DNA from: Sulfobacillus thermotolerans
GTDB taxonomy: Bacteria > Bacillota > Sulfobacillia > Sulfobacillales > Sulfobacillaceae
NCBI GenBank assembly: GCA_002951815.1
Contig: CP019454.1
Span: 1,674,001-1,738,000 of the forward strand
Direction of reading: 5' to 3'
Length of the DNA stretch: 64,000 nt
Positions 15,889-28,731 of this stretch are shown here, piece after piece (the first letter of the stretch is position 1; each line of letters begins with the position of its first letter). Position numbers and translations under genes: made by a program. Under the pieces are notes generated by a model, which ran no database searches, was not told where the DNA came from, and worked only from the letters and a program-made list of their open reading frames with translations.

Positions 15889-16401
15889 TTGCTGCTCAAA
15901 TTTGGAGACTTTTATCCTCAAGTTGGCCATCCGGTGTTTGTGGCCCCGGGTTCTTATCTGATTGGCCAAGTGACGCTTGGGGATTATAGCTCGGTATGGT
16001 TTAATGCCGTGATTCGCGCTGATAGCGCGCCTATTACCTTGGGCGAGGGATCCAATGTCCAAGATAATGCCACACTGCATGCAGACCCTGGGTTTCCTTG
16101 CATGATTGGTGCGGGGGTCACGATTGGTCATGGGGCCATTGTTCATGGAGCGCAGGTGGACGATGATGTGTTAATTGGGATGGGAGCTATCATTATGAAC
16201 GGGTCCCATATTCACCCCGGTACCATCATCGCGGCGGGTTGCTTGGTTCCCCAAGGCATGGAAATTCCTGCGGGTGTTTTAGTGATGGGATCGCCCGCCC
16301 GCATTGTTCGTGAGTTGCGGCCCGAGGAACATGAACAAATTCGGTCAGCAGCCCTGCACTACCGCGCACTATGGGTGGAACAGGGATGGCAGTTTCGTTA
16401 A
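15889..16401 (+). CDS. Gamma-carbonic-anhydrase-like hexapeptide-repeat protein
   Basis: A 170-residue left-handed beta-helix protein of the gamma-CA/YrdA group. Hexapeptide repeats run through residues about 20-140. The Zn-ligand pattern is present: His in NATLHAD, His in TIGHGA and His in IVHGAQ, with the RAD (about residue 43) and NVQDN motifs. It may be a real carbonic anhydrase or one of the many proteins of unknown function with this fold. TTG 15889 lies 3 bases after the tsaD stop, behind GGGAGG, so it is co-transcribed with tsaD. Confidence 0.85.
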   Translation: MLLKFGDFYPQVGHPVFVAPGSYLIGQVTLGDYSSVWFNAVIRADSAPITLGEGSNVQDNATLHADPGFPCMIGAGVTIGHGAIVHGAQVDDDVLIGMGAIIMNGSHIHPGTIIAAGCLVPQGMEIPAGVLVMGSPARIVRELRPEEHEQIRSAALHYRALWVEQGWQFR

Positions 16402-16464
16402 TAAATAGAGGATGAAACAGCTGTGCTTGGCAAATCCTACCCATAAATGGCTGGAGGGACAAAT

Positions 16465-17847
16465 GTGACGCATGTGCATTTTATAGGAATTGGCGGATAC
16501 AGCATGAGTGGTCTGGCGCTGTTGCTAAAGCATCAAGGATATGAGGTCACGGGCTCCGATGTCAATCCATCAAGCCGAACGGAGCGCGTCGAACGTCAAG
16601 GCATCACGGTGCAATATGTCCATCGGCCAGAAAATGTGGCGGGAGCAGATTGGGTGGTATATAACACGGACGTGGCGGAGGACAATCCGGAGCGGGCTGA
16701 AGCGGTGCGGTTGGGGATACCCCTGTATCATCGGTCGGAAATTTTAGCCCGGGTGCTTGAAGGGTTTGAGGCCATAACGGTGAGCGGCACGCATGGCAAA
16801 ACCACCACGACCACCATGATTGGCACCATTTTGCAAGATGCGGGGGCAGATCCGGCGGTCTTAGTGGGGGGAGAGGTTGCGCAATTTGAGGGGAATGTGC
16901 GCGTCGGTCATGGCCGTTATGCCGTGGCAGAAGCCGATGAAAGTGACGGCACGTTCTTGCGATATCATCCGTGGGTTGCGGTGGCAACTAATGTGGAGCC
17001 CGAGCATCTCGATCATTATGATGGGTCTTTTGACGCGCTGCAGCAGGCATTTGCGGTCTATTTAAATAAAGTGCCGGATACGGGCTTAGCGGTCATTGGG
17101 ATAGACAATCCTGTGTTACGGACTATCAGTCAGACTCTGGCAGTACCTTTCGTCACGTATGGCCTGACGGAAGAGGCGATGCTTAGGGCAACCAATATCC
17201 AATTGACGCCCGCTTTAACGCGGTACACGGTAATGTGGCAAAACCAGCCGGTGGGAACCGCGACGCTCGCGGTGCCGGGGGTGCATAACGTCGTCAATAG
17301 CTTAGCGGCGCTGGCGGTAGCCCACCATACGGGGATTGCGTGGGATGATGCCTTACAATCTTTGGCCACATTTTCTAATGCTCAACGCCGGTTTCAGGTT
17401 ATTGTGGATACCCCTGTCATGATTGTCGATGATTATGCGCATCATCCTACAGAGATTCGCTCGACCCTCCAAGCCTGCCGGCAGCGCACACCAGGGCGCA
17501 TTTTTGCTTTATTTCAACCGCAAAGGTATATTCGAACCAAGAACTTGTGGACGGAGTTTACCCACGCTTTTGATGATGCCGATGAGCTCTATTTGACCGA
17601 GATTTATGCACCTCCGGGAGAAGCGCCCATTGCGGGCGTATCAGGAGAACGATTGGCCCAAGCGATTGCCGACCAAGGGAAAACCGTACATTTTCGTCCG
17701 GATATGTTTTCTGTTGTGGAGGACGTCTTGGGGCGCATGGTTCCGGGCGATACCTTTATCACCATGGGAGCTGGGAATGTCTATATGGTCGGACGAGAAC
17801 TTGCGAAGAAATTAGAGGCAAGCGATGTCGCGGGCTCAGGGTTGTGA
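16465..17847 (+). CDS. murC: UDP-N-acetylmuramate--L-alanine ligase
   Basis: A 460-residue Mur ligase that adds L-Ala to UDP-MurNAc. VHFIGIGGYSMSGLA is the nucleotide-binding N-terminus, SGTHGKTTTTTMIG the P-loop, ADESDGTF and NVEPEHLDHYD the central-domain motifs, and DDYAHHPTEI the C-terminal domain start. I choose GTG 16465, which has GGAGGG 7 bases upstream; ATG 16447 would add six residues and lacks a site. Confidence 0.95.
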   Translation: MTHVHFIGIGGYSMSGLALLLKHQGYEVTGSDVNPSSRTERVERQGITVQYVHRPENVAGADWVVYNTDVAEDNPERAEAVRLGIPLYHRSEILARVLEGFEAITVSGTHGKTTTTTMIGTILQDAGADPAVLVGGEVAQFEGNVRVGHGRYAVAEADESDGTFLRYHPWVAVATNVEPEHLDHYDGSFDALQQAFAVYLNKVPDTGLAVIGIDNPVLRTISQTLAVPFVTYGLTEEAMLRATNIQLTPALTRYTVMWQNQPVGTATLAVPGVHNVVNSLAALAVAHHTGIAWDDALQSLATFSNAQRRFQVIVDTPVMIVDDYAHHPTEIRSTLQACRQRTPGRIFALFQPQRYIRTKNLWTEFTHAFDDADELYLTEIYAPPGEAPIAGVSGERLAQAIADQGKTVHFRPDMFSVVEDVLGRMVPGDTFITMGAGNVYMVGRELAKKLEASDVAGSGL

Positions 17848-17887
17848 TAGACTGATGAGAAATTCCCTGGATGCCCCGGGGTGGTGA

Positions 17888-19378
<1,491 letters not shown>

Positions 19379-19408
19379 GGGTTTGCCCGATATGAAAGGC
19401 GGATTAGT

Positions 19409-20671
19409 GTGGCACGGCTTGTCATCGAAGGCCAGCACCCACTGGCTGGGGAAGTAAGTGTAGAAGGGTCGAAAAACAGTGCGCTGCCCATTATTGTGGC
19501 AGCGGCGCTGGCGTCAATAGGGACCACCATTTTAGATAATGTCCCGCGTTATACCGATATTTTGGACTTATGTCAGATATTGCGGGAATTAGGAGCCCGC
19601 GTGGAATGGACTGGTGAAACCCAGCTTGAAATTGATGCCACAAACTTGTCGGGATATCATGCGCCGTATGAATTGGCGAAGAAGTTGCGAGGATCGACCT
19701 ATGTGGTGGGCTTGCTGTTGGCACGCATGGGGCAGGCCGATGTGGCTTTTCCGGGCGGGTGTCAAATTGGATCACGCCCCGTGAATTTTCATGTACGGGG
19801 TTTTGAAGCACTAGGGGCTCATATGTGGCTGGAACACGGATCGATTCACGGCGAAGTCGGATCCCAAGGACTGCAGGGCACGCGCATTTATATTGAGCGG
19901 GCGTCTTTTGGCACCACCATTAATTTAATGATTGCCGCGTCCTTGGCACATGGGACGACGATATTAGAAAATGCGGCCATGGAGCCAGAAACCGTAGATT
20001 TGGCCAACTTTCTCAATGCCATGGGGGCGGTTGTGAGGGGAGCTGGGACAAGCCTTATACGCATCGAGGGTGTGACAACGCTGCATGGGACGCGTCATGA
20101 AATCATTCCGGACCGTTTAGAGGCCGGGACATATTTGTTGGCGGCAGGGGTTGCTGGAGGTTCAGTAACTGTAACCAATGTGATCCCGGAACACTTGCGG
20201 ACCGTTTTGTTGAAACTGGAGCAGGCTGGTTGCCACATCGAAGAAGATATGGACTGGATTCGTATTAGCGTCGAGGGACGTTTACGTGCGGTCGATATTG
20301 AGACCCTACCGTACCCCGGTTTTCCGACCGACCTCCACCCTCAAATGGTCAGCGTTTTGAGCCTATCTGAAGGGGTTTCTGTCGTCCAGGAGACGGTGTT
20401 TGAGAATCGCTTTGGCTATACCAACGACCTTGTGCGCTTAGGGGCTGATATTAAATTGGACCGGGAAACGGCGATTGTCCGGGGTGTTGACCAGTTGACG
20501 GGGGCCCCCGTGCAAGCTCAAGATATTAGAGGTGGAGCTGCGCTGGTTTTGGCAGGGTTGGGAGCGTTAGGCACTACCGTCGTCGACGGTCTGGAGTATA
20601 TAGACCGGGGTTATCATGCCTTGGAATATAAACTAAGCAGGTTAGGGGCCCGGATTATCCGGGAAGGATGA
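19409..20671 (+). CDS. murA: UDP-N-acetylglucosamine 1-carboxyvinyltransferase
   Basis: A 420-residue EPSP-synthase-like enzyme for the first committed step of peptidoglycan synthesis. GSKNSALPI holds the Lys/Asn pair near residue 22, the catalytic Cys is in PGGCQIGSRP (about residue 115, the fosfomycin target), and RGGAALVLAGL and YIDRGYHALE close the protein. GTG 19409 is the start. Confidence 0.95.
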   Translation: MARLVIEGQHPLAGEVSVEGSKNSALPIIVAAALASIGTTILDNVPRYTDILDLCQILRELGARVEWTGETQLEIDATNLSGYHAPYELAKKLRGSTYVVGLLLARMGQADVAFPGGCQIGSRPVNFHVRGFEALGAHMWLEHGSIHGEVGSQGLQGTRIYIERASFGTTINLMIAASLAHGTTILENAAMEPETVDLANFLNAMGAVVRGAGTSLIRIEGVTTLHGTRHEIIPDRLEAGTYLLAAGVAGGSVTVTNVIPEHLRTVLLKLEQAGCHIEEDMDWIRISVEGRLRAVDIETLPYPGFPTDLHPQMVSVLSLSEGVSVVQETVFENRFGYTNDLVRLGADIKLDRETAIVRGVDQLTGAPVQAQDIRGGAALVLAGLGALGTTVVDGLEYIDRGYHALEYKLSRLGARIIREG

Positions 20672-20685
20672 GGAGATGAGGAGCA

Positions 20686-21867
20686 ATGCCAGAAACCGTG
20701 GTAGTGAGTCTAGCACGGACACCCTTCACGCCCTTTGGGGGCGCACTCAAAGACGTCAAAGCAACGGATCTAGGAGCCCATGCTATTCGTGAGGCGCTAA
20801 AACGGGCCATGATACCAGGCGACGCCATCGACTATGTTTTTATGGGCCAGGTCCTTCAGGCGGGAGCCGGACAGATTCCCTCGCGACAAGCCTCGATGGG
20901 AGCGGGAATGCCGGAGACGGTACCATCGGATACGATAAACAAAGTCTGTGCCTCGAGTCTTAGAGCCGTGAATTTAGCAGATATGGCCATCAGGGCGGGC
21001 GAAATTCAATCGGCTGTTGCCGGGGGGATGGAATCGATGAGCCGGGCGCCATATTTGGTGGATGGGGCTCGCTTTGGTTTGCGGATGGGAGATGGGGCTC
21101 TTGTCGATGCCGCGGTGCACGACGGATTGTGGTGTAGTTTTGGCCAGTGTCATATGGGCGTTTATGGCAGCGAAGTTGCGAAGGAATTTGGCATTAGCCG
21201 TGAAGAACAAGATGAGTGGGCCTACCGCAGTCACGTAAGGGCGATTCAAGCGACGGATTCAGGGCGATTTGCCAAAGAAATTGCGCCATTGACATTGACG
21301 GGGCGTCGCGGTGAGCAGTCGGTCATTGATCACGATTTAGGCCCCCGGCGTGATACATCACTGGAGAAAATGCGGGCCCTTAAACCAGTGTTCGTCGCCG
21401 ACGGGACTGTGACGGCGGGAAATGCGCCTGGGCTGACAGACGGAGCCGCCGTATTGGTCTTGATGGAGCGCACACAAGCAGAAAATTTGGGGTTGCCGAT
21501 ATTAGCGACGATCGTGAGTTCGGGATTCGTGTCGCGCGCTCCTAAATACTTGCATACCGTGCCCGCTTATGCGGCTGAAATGGCTTTGGCAAAAGCGGGG
21601 ATTGACAAATCCCAACTCAAACTCATCGAAATTAATGAGGCCTTTGCGGCGGTGACGTTGACGAGTATTAAAGTTGGAGAATTTAATCCCGAAATTGTCA
21701 ATGTCAATGGGGGTGCTGTCGCGTTAGGACATCCGATCGGCGCGTCGGGGGCACGCATTTTGATGACGTTAATTGTCGAACTGCAAGAACGGGGCGGCGG
21801 TTACGGTGTGGCCGCGATCTGCAGCGGAGGTGGCCAGGGGGAAGCGACGCTGGTCAAAGTCGGGTAG
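20686..21867 (+). CDS. Acetyl-CoA acetyltransferase (thiolase)
   Basis: A 393-residue type II thiolase. The nucleophilic Cys is in NKVCASSLRAV (about residue 88), His in NGGAVALGHPIGASG (about residue 348), and the second Cys in AICSGGGQGEA (about residue 378). It joins or splits acetoacetyl-CoA or longer 3-ketoacyl-CoA. It is followed 10 bp later by a 3-hydroxyacyl-CoA dehydrogenase, so the pair works in a butyrate/acetoacetyl or beta-oxidation path. Confidence 0.95.
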   Translation: MPETVVVSLARTPFTPFGGALKDVKATDLGAHAIREALKRAMIPGDAIDYVFMGQVLQAGAGQIPSRQASMGAGMPETVPSDTINKVCASSLRAVNLADMAIRAGEIQSAVAGGMESMSRAPYLVDGARFGLRMGDGALVDAAVHDGLWCSFGQCHMGVYGSEVAKEFGISREEQDEWAYRSHVRAIQATDSGRFAKEIAPLTLTGRRGEQSVIDHDLGPRRDTSLEKMRALKPVFVADGTVTAGNAPGLTDGAAVLVLMERTQAENLGLPILATIVSSGFVSRAPKYLHTVPAYAAEMALAKAGIDKSQLKLIEINEAFAAVTLTSIKVGEFNPEIVNVNGGAVALGHPIGASGARILMTLIVELQERGGGYGVAAICSGGGQGEATLVKVG

Positions 21868-21876
21868 GGGGTCAAT

Positions 21877-22734
21877 ATGATGGAAAATCAGCGCCTGTTA
21901 GTCGTAGGGGCTGGACAAATGGGAGCCGGCATTGCGCAGACTGCGGCGACTCAGGGCTTTGAGGTGTGGTTGACGGACAATGCCCCGGAACAAGTGCAAA
22001 AAGCCCTCAGTGGCATGCAAGCGCGACTGAGCCGTGCGGTTGAGACGGGTAAATTGACCGCCGATCAACAAAGGGATATTTTGTCTCGCATTCATGCCGT
22101 GCCCACGGCCCAGAGTGTTTCTTCCATTGATCTTTGTATTGAAGCGATTGTTGAAGCGGAGGCCGTCAAAGTGGGGGTGTTTCGTGAGCTGGGCGAGCAC
22201 TTCGGTCCCGACACGATACTGGCCTCCAATACGTCATCCATCTCGATTTCTCGAATTGCGCGTGACACGCGGTATCCGGAACGGGTTATCGGCATGCATT
22301 TTATGAATCCGGTTCCCGTAATGCGTTTGGTTGAAGTCGTGGAGGGAGCTCTTACAAAGAGCGAGGTCACCCAGCACGTCATGGCGGCAGCCGAAGCCAT
22401 GGGGAAGGTGCCCGTCCTAGTGCAAGATTACCCTGGTTTTGTCTCCAACCGCATTTTGATGCCGATGATTAACGAGGCGATCTTTGCGTTGCAAGAAGGC
22501 GTGGCGAGTCGTGAGGCGATTGATACGGTGATGAAATTAGGCATGAATCACCCCATGGGGCCTCTGACGCTAGCAGATTTTATTGGACTTGATACCTGTT
22601 TATCTATTATGGAAGTGCTTTATCAAGGTTTTAGTGATTCCAAATATCGGCCAGCGCCCTTACTACGGAAAATGGTGGATGCAGGGCTTTTGGGCCGGAA
22701 AAGCGGACAAGGGTTTTATCACTATGACAAGTAG
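21877..22734 (+). CDS. hbd: 3-hydroxybutyryl-CoA dehydrogenase
   Basis: A 285-residue NAD(P)-dependent dehydrogenase. [11 protein letters not shown] near residue 10 is the Rossmann motif; [18 protein letters not shown] (catalytic His) and [11 protein letters not shown] follow, and [12 protein letters not shown] begins the C-terminal dimer domain. It acts with the adjacent thiolase. A strong terminator follows directly. Confidence 0.95.
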   Translation: MMENQRLLVVGAGQMGAGIAQTAATQGFEVWLTDNAPEQVQKALSGMQARLSRAVETGKLTADQQRDILSRIHAVPTAQSVSSIDLCIEAIVEAEAVKVGVFRELGEHFGPDTILASNTSSISISRIARDTRYPERVIGMHFMNPVPVMRLVEVVEGALTKSEVTQHVMAAAEAMGKVPVLVQDYPGFVSNRILMPMINEAIFALQEGVASREAIDTVMKLGMNHPMGPLTLADFIGLDTCLSIMEVLYQGFSDSKYRPAPLLRKMVDAGLLGRKSGQGFYHYDK

Positions 22735-22770
22735 GAAAAACGAGGCGGATTCCCGCCTCGTTTTTCTTTT
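22735..22770. terminator. Strong bidirectional terminator
   Basis: An inverted repeat AAAAACGAGGCGG...CCGCCTCGTTTTT with a 4-base loop and a further T-rich tail. It serves the thiolase/hbd operon on the + strand and the convergent deacetylase gene on the minus strand. Confidence 0.92.
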
Positions 22771-22789
22771 TCATGGGTCTAATAGCGCG

Positions 22790-23497
22790 TTAAATGGGAG
22801 AAGAGTGGGGTACTTGGTCTTGTATGAGTTGAGGCAAAGTGACCGCTTGGTAGCCCATCTGCTTTAGTTGCTCTAAAATGGCATTGAGGGCAGTCGCGGT
22901 CTGCGAACGATTCCCGCCGCCATCGTGCATGAGAATAATGGAGCCAGGTTTTACTTGGGTTGCGACTTTGTTAATAATAGAGCCAACCCCGGGGCGAGCC
23001 CAATCTCGCGTGTCGATAGACCATAAGACAACGGTGTACCCGTGATCGGCAAACAAATGTATCATGGGTTGGCTGACTAGGCCATAAGGGGGCCGGTAGA
23101 ATAATGAGGGGTCGACGCCTAAGGATCGGACAAAATCTTGCGATTTGCTCGCGTCTTGCCATAGCGCGGCGGCGCCGACGCGGCGTAAATTCAAATGCTG
23201 CCAGCCATGATTTGCGACTGCCGAGCCTTGACGGGCGATGTCGCGCACCAGTTGTGGAAATCGCTCGGCCTCACTACCGACAACGAAGAAAGTGGCGTGC
23301 GCATGATACCGTGTCAGGGTACTGAGAATTAAGGGTGTGTATTTGGGTGATGGTCCATCATCAAACGTAATCGCCACGATTTTTTTGTTGGTGGGGACAT
23401 GGGTTAGGACATTTTGGGAAACGGGCTGAGTGACCAGAAGAAAGGCTAACGCGATTAAGACGAATGGACTGATGACGAGCCATCGCCAACCATTCAT
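22790..23497 (-). CDS. Polysaccharide deacetylase (NodB domain), membrane-anchored or secreted
   Basis: A 235-residue carbohydrate esterase 4 protein. An N-terminal hydrophobic helix (residues about 4-24) acts as signal or anchor. VAITFDDGPSP carries the catalytic and metal Asp, NHGWQHLNL the two metal His, YRPPYG the third motif, TRDW the fourth and ILMHDGGG the fifth. It probably trims acetyl groups from cell-wall or sporulation peptidoglycan. ATG 23497 starts the hydrophobic helix; the longer frame to 23818 lies over the divergent gene and is rejected. Confidence 0.9.
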   Translation of the reverse strand: MNGWRWLVISPFVLIALAFLLVTQPVSQNVLTHVPTNKKIVAITFDDGPSPKYTPLILSTLTRYHAHATFFVVGSEAERFPQLVRDIARQGSAVANHGWQHLNLRRVGAAALWQDASKSQDFVRSLGVDPSLFYRPPYGLVSQPMIHLFADHGYTVVLWSIDTRDWARPGVGSIINKVATQVKPGSIILMHDGGGNRSQTATALNAILEQLKQMGYQAVTLPQLIQDQVPHSSPI

Positions 23498-23625
23498 GGG
23501 GCAATCATCTCCTTGGGCGGTGCTAAAGCCCGTCCGGCGTGTTTGTGAATATGTACGCACTGCTTGCCGCGAATATGCGGCGGACGAGACACAATGAAGA
23601 TATGCGAGAAAGGGGAGAATAATCG

Positions 23626-24780
23626 GTGGCAGAAAACCTTTGGCAAACCATCGAGCCTTGGATGGTCGACGTGCGAAGACAAATTCATCGTTTTCCAGAA
23701 TTAGGGCTTGAAACACCCCATACCCAACAAGTCGTGGAAGAGGCTTTAGATTTCTTGCAGATTTCGCATCACCGCTTAATTGGCACGGGGGTGGTGGGCG
23801 TGATTGCCCCCAATGCACAAGGTCCTGCCATGTTATTGCGCGCGGACATGGACGCTTTGCCGATTTTAGAGGCCACCGGTCTGCCTTTTAGCTCAGAAAT
23901 CTCTGGCCGCATGCATGCATGTGGTCATGACATGCATACGGCCATGCTATTGGGCGCCGCATATTACTTAAAACATCACGAGGCGCAATTAAGCCACCCG
24001 GTTATTTTAATGTTCCAACCAGGAGAAGAAGGACCGGGAGGCGCTTTGCCGATGATCGAAGCGGGCATTTTAGACAATCCTCCGGTGAGTCGGGCCGTAA
24101 TGGTGCACGTGGATAGCGATCTTGCCGCGGGAGTTGTTGGCCTGTTCAGCGGTCCCGCCATGGCCTCACCGAATGATTTTTCGATAACGGTTAAAGGCCG
24201 GGGCGGGCACGGGGCTCATCCGGATAAAACGGTGGATGCCATTATCGCGGCAACGGCGATTGTGCAAGCGTGTCAGACATTAGTGAGCCGCGAAGAAGAT
24301 CCCACCGAGCCTTTAGTGGTGACGTTTGGCACAATTTGCGGGGGTTACCGGGAAAATGTGATTGCAGATACGGTAGAGATGACGGGTACGATTCGTATTT
24401 TGTCACCCAATAATCTCGATGGGACCCTTGAGCGCTTTGACAATTTGGTCCATCAAATCGCGCAAGCATACCGCGCGGAAGCTGTCATTTCTATGCACCG
24501 AGGATATCCTCCGCTGGTGGCTGATCCCGCCTTTACGGGTTTGGCGCAGCAGGTCTTGACACAGGAATTGGGAGAGGCTGCTGTCGTTTTACTGCCACGG
24601 CCATCGATGGGCGCGGAGGATTTTGCCTATGTCGCACAAAGAGTGCCCGCCACAAACGTGCATGTTGGCGTCGTGGGCCCGGATTTCGTCACAGGAATTC
24701 ATTCGGCAGCGTTTAATCCCGATGAGCGCGCATTGCGAACAGGTGCCCAGGCGTTTGCGGCGATTGCGATGCATTTGTAG
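23626..24780 (+). CDS. M20 family amidohydrolase (N-acyl-amino-acid / hippurate hydrolase type)
   Basis: A 384-residue zinc peptidase-like enzyme. RADMDALPI (metal Asp, about residue 85), ACGHDMHTAML (metal His), FQPGEEGPGGA (Glu), and GRGGHGAHPDKTVD in the dimerisation domain are the family landmarks, with MGAEDFAY near the C-terminus. It removes acyl groups from amino acids. GTG 23626 follows GGGGAG. It diverges from the deacetylase; a GCCGC...GCGGC inverted repeat (23566-23581) lies in the shared upstream region. Confidence 0.92.
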   Translation: MAENLWQTIEPWMVDVRRQIHRFPELGLETPHTQQVVEEALDFLQISHHRLIGTGVVGVIAPNAQGPAMLLRADMDALPILEATGLPFSSEISGRMHACGHDMHTAMLLGAAYYLKHHEAQLSHPVILMFQPGEEGPGGALPMIEAGILDNPPVSRAVMVHVDSDLAAGVVGLFSGPAMASPNDFSITVKGRGGHGAHPDKTVDAIIAATAIVQACQTLVSREEDPTEPLVVTFGTICGGYRENVIADTVEMTGTIRILSPNNLDGTLERFDNLVHQIAQAYRAEAVISMHRGYPPLVADPAFTGLAQQVLTQELGEAAVVLLPRPSMGAEDFAYVAQRVPATNVHVGVVGPDFVTGIHSAAFNPDERALRTGAQAFAAIAMHL

Positions 24781-24791
24781 GAGGGTCATAC

Positions 24792-25301
24792 GTGGGTACC
24801 CAACCAAACCATCTTAATGAACGCGGAGAAGTACATATGGTGGAAGTGGGCGAGAAGCCGGCAACCCGGCGCCTAGGGCGTGCCGTTGGGTATTTATCGG
24901 CGCGCCCGGATATTTGCCAAGCGGTTAAGAACGGCCAGATCCCTAAGGGTGACGTTTTGGCCGTCTCCCGCGTGGCGGGAATTATGGCGGCCAAAAAGAC
25001 CAGTGACATCATTCCATTGTGTCATCCTTTGCCATTAACTCATATAGACGTCCAGATTGAAATTGAATCAGAAGCTTTTCGGGTGGAAGCGGTGGTGGAA
25101 ACAACGGCTCCGACGGGCGTGGAAATGGAAGCGCTAACCGCGGTATCAGCGAGCCTTCTCACGCTTTATGACATGCTTAAAGGGATGGACCGAACCCTGG
25201 AGATTGGGCACATTGTCTTGTTGGAAAAGGCCGGAGGCCGTTCCGGGCATTTTCTGCGGGAAGGAGCTTCCCATGTGGACCATAGCGATTCTCACCAGTA
25301 G
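24792..25301 (+). CDS. moaC: Cyclic pyranopterin monophosphate synthase
   Basis: A 169-residue molybdenum-cofactor enzyme that rearranges 3',8-cyclo-GTP to cPMP. PLCHPLPLTHIDV and GVEMEALTAVSASLLTLYDM are the catalytic motifs. GTG 24792 follows GGAGGG. The end overlaps the next gene by 29 bp, giving a two-gene Moco operon. Confidence 0.95.
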   Translation: MGTQPNHLNERGEVHMVEVGEKPATRRLGRAVGYLSARPDICQAVKNGQIPKGDVLAVSRVAGIMAAKKTSDIIPLCHPLPLTHIDVQIEIESEAFRVEAVVETTAPTGVEMEALTAVSASLLTLYDMLKGMDRTLEIGHIVLLEKAGGRSGHFLREGASHVDHSDSHQ

Positions 25302-25752
25302 TGATCAAGGCGCTACGGGGAAGCGCGCAGACGAATCGGGGGCAATTTTGGCGACCCATTTGGAACAAGTTGGAAAAGTTGTCGAACGCAAGATTCTGCC
25401 CGATGAAGAAGAGCTGTTAGCTCAGCAGATGCAGAAGTGGATAGACCAAGGCATTGATCTGATTCTGACCACAGGGGGCACCGGGTTAGGGCCCAGGGAC
25501 GTGACGCCCGAGGCTACAAGACGAGTCATCGACCGCGATATTTCGGGTATCGCGGAGGCCCTGCGACAAGAGTCGATGCGCCACACCCCCATGGGCATGC
25601 TGTCTCGAGGGATAGCGGGCCAGGCCAAGACGACGCTCATCATCAATCTTCCCGGCTCTCCTCGTGCGATTGAGGAACTCTTGCCAGTCATTTTTCCTGT
25701 TTTAGACCATGCGATGCACCTCATTCATGGGCAAACCACTCATGAAAAATGA
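25273..25752 (+). CDS. Molybdopterin adenylyltransferase-type protein (MogA/MoaB)
   Basis: A 159-residue MoCF-binding protein. LTTGGTGLGPRDVTPEAT is the family signature and NLPGSPRAIEELL the C-terminal one. It prepares molybdopterin for Mo insertion. ATG 25273 has AAGGAG 6 bases upstream and lies inside the moaC end; the frame from 25168 is out-of-family. The two genes would serve enzymes such as the oxidoreductase at the window start. Confidence 0.92.
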   Translation: MWTIAILTSSDQGATGKRADESGAILATHLEQVGKVVERKILPDEEELLAQQMQKWIDQGIDLILTTGGTGLGPRDVTPEATRRVIDRDISGIAEALRQESMRHTPMGMLSRGIAGQAKTTLIINLPGSPRAIEELLPVIFPVLDHAMHLIHGQTTHEK

Positions 25753-25836
25753 TGTTTAGGGTAGAACTAAAAAGATTTTACGAGATTGGTGGCCGTAAAG
25801 GGCCATATTTCCGGTTTCTGCCGGGAAGAGAATTAT

Positions 25837-25865
25837 TTGACGTGTTTCGGCCTTTTGAGTAAACT
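25837..25865 (+). promoter_or_regulatory. Promoter of groESL
   Basis: -35 TTGACG (25837-25842), a 17-base spacer and -10 TAAACT (25860-25865). The CIRCE operator lies directly downstream, so HrcA would block this promoter. Confidence 0.75.
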
Positions 25866-25879
25866 GCTCTATGGGTACG

Positions 25880-25906
25880 TTAGCACTCGCTGAGCGTGAG
25901 TGCTAA
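25880..25906. promoter_or_regulatory. CIRCE element (HrcA operator)
   Basis: Exact consensus TTAGCACTC-N9-GAGTGCTAA just after the groES promoter and before its ribosome site. This is the known HrcA heat-shock operator. hrcA itself is not in the window. Confidence 0.97.
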
Positions 25907-25945
25907 CAAAAAACATAGTTAGCTATTACTGAGGAGGGAACATCT

Positions 25946-26248
25946 GTGGAGCTTCGTCCTCTGGCAGACCACTTGGTCGTGGAAATGACAGACGACGATT
26001 CACTGCCTTCGGGGATTGTGTTGCCCGACACCGCGAAGGAGAATCCGCAGCGGGGACGTGTTCGAGCGGTTGGCCCTGGCCGACTCTTGAATGATGGTAC
26101 CCGGGCACCTTTGGAGGTCGGACCCGAAGATGTCGTGCTGTTCGACTTGGAAGCAGCAAAGAAAGTTAGAGTGAACAATCATGATTACTGGTTGCTGCGG
26201 GAACAAGATGTTCTGGCAGTAATCGTGCCGGCAATGGTTCACGCCTAA
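25946..26248 (+). CDS. groES: Co-chaperonin GroES
   Basis: A 100-residue lid of the GroEL chamber. LRPLADHLVVEM opens the protein, and SGIVLPDTAKENPQRGRV is the mobile-loop and roof region. GTG 25946 follows GAGGAGGG. It is directly followed by groEL. Confidence 0.96.
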   Translation: MELRPLADHLVVEMTDDDSLPSGIVLPDTAKENPQRGRVRAVGPGRLLNDGTRAPLEVGPEDVVLFDLEAAKKVRVNNHDYWLLREQDVLAVIVPAMVHA

Positions 26249-26279
26249 CCACATGCACCATAAACGCTTAGGAGGGTAA

Positions 26280-27932
<1,653 letters not shown>

Positions 27933-27949
27933 GTCGTTCTTGCTCAACA

Positions 27950-27985
27950 AAAGAGGGGAGCCTTGAGGCTCTCCTCTTTCTTTTT
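27950..27985 (+). terminator. Terminator after groESL
   Basis: Stem AAAGAGGGGAGCC with GGCTCTCCTCTTT (one G-T pair), TTGA loop, then CTTTTT. Confidence 0.88.
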
Positions 27986-28047
27986 GCGGCTCGGACAGGA
28001 ATAATAGAGAGCACAAGATGATGAGGAGCGACGTAGGAGGGAATGAA

Positions 28048-28641
28048 ATGGGGGCATTAGCTATTGGCATCGTCATCGTGGCATTTTTCTTGGGAGCCAT
28101 ACCTTTTGGGTACCTCCTCGCACGTCTCCGTTTTCAAACGGACATTCGCCAACATGGCAGTCAGAATATCGGTGCGACCAATGTGGCGCGGACTTTTGGA
28201 CTGAGTATAGGACTCATCGTGTTGGGCTTGGACGCCTTAAAGGGAATTCTAGCCGTGCAACTGGCCTATTGGGTCACGCCTGCGCATCCGGCATGGGCGG
28301 CATTGGCAGGGTTTTTTGCTGTTTTGGGCCATGTGTTTTCCCCGTTTATGCGATTTAAAGGCGGAAAGGGCATTGCGTGCGGCTTGGGCGTTGTCATCAG
28401 TTTATTTTGGCCTGCGGCATTGGGGGCGGCCTTGGTCTTTGCAGGGGTTGTCCTGATCTTTCGCATTGTCTCCGTTGCGTCATTGATGGGCATGATTGCT
28501 GCCCTGGTGACGCTATGGGCGGCTGGCCGTTTCGTGGATCTCTGGTATTTTGCCGTTCCCACGGTGATTTTGGCGTTATGGGCCCACCGCAAGAATTGGG
28601 AGCGCTTGATTCAGGGGAAGGAACCCCGTTTCGGTCGATAA
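28048..28641 (+). CDS. plsY: Glycerol-3-phosphate acyltransferase PlsY
   Basis: A 197-residue integral membrane enzyme that moves acyl from acyl-phosphate to glycerol-3-P. GAIPFGYLLAR is the first motif, HGSQNIGATNVAR the second and RFKGGKGIACGLG the third; about five membrane helices are seen. ATG 28048 has TAGGAGGG 7 bases upstream, better than ATG 28018. Confidence 0.95.
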   Translation: MGALAIGIVIVAFFLGAIPFGYLLARLRFQTDIRQHGSQNIGATNVARTFGLSIGLIVLGLDALKGILAVQLAYWVTPAHPAWAALAGFFAVLGHVFSPFMRFKGGKGIACGLGVVISLFWPAALGAALVFAGVVLIFRIVSVASLMGMIAALVTLWAAGRFVDLWYFAVPTVILALWAHRKNWERLIQGKEPRFGR

Positions 28642-28731
28642 AAATTTTTTTGGAAAGTATGGCAATGGATTGAAATGGGTAAAAATGGGAAGGCTGAAGA
28701 TAGACGAATCGCTGTTAAGGAGGCCTAACCA

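Noticed and set aside
23498-23818. Long N-terminal extension of the polysaccharide deacetylase
   Set aside because: It overlaps the start of the divergent M20 gene, and the signal helix begins only at ATG 23497.
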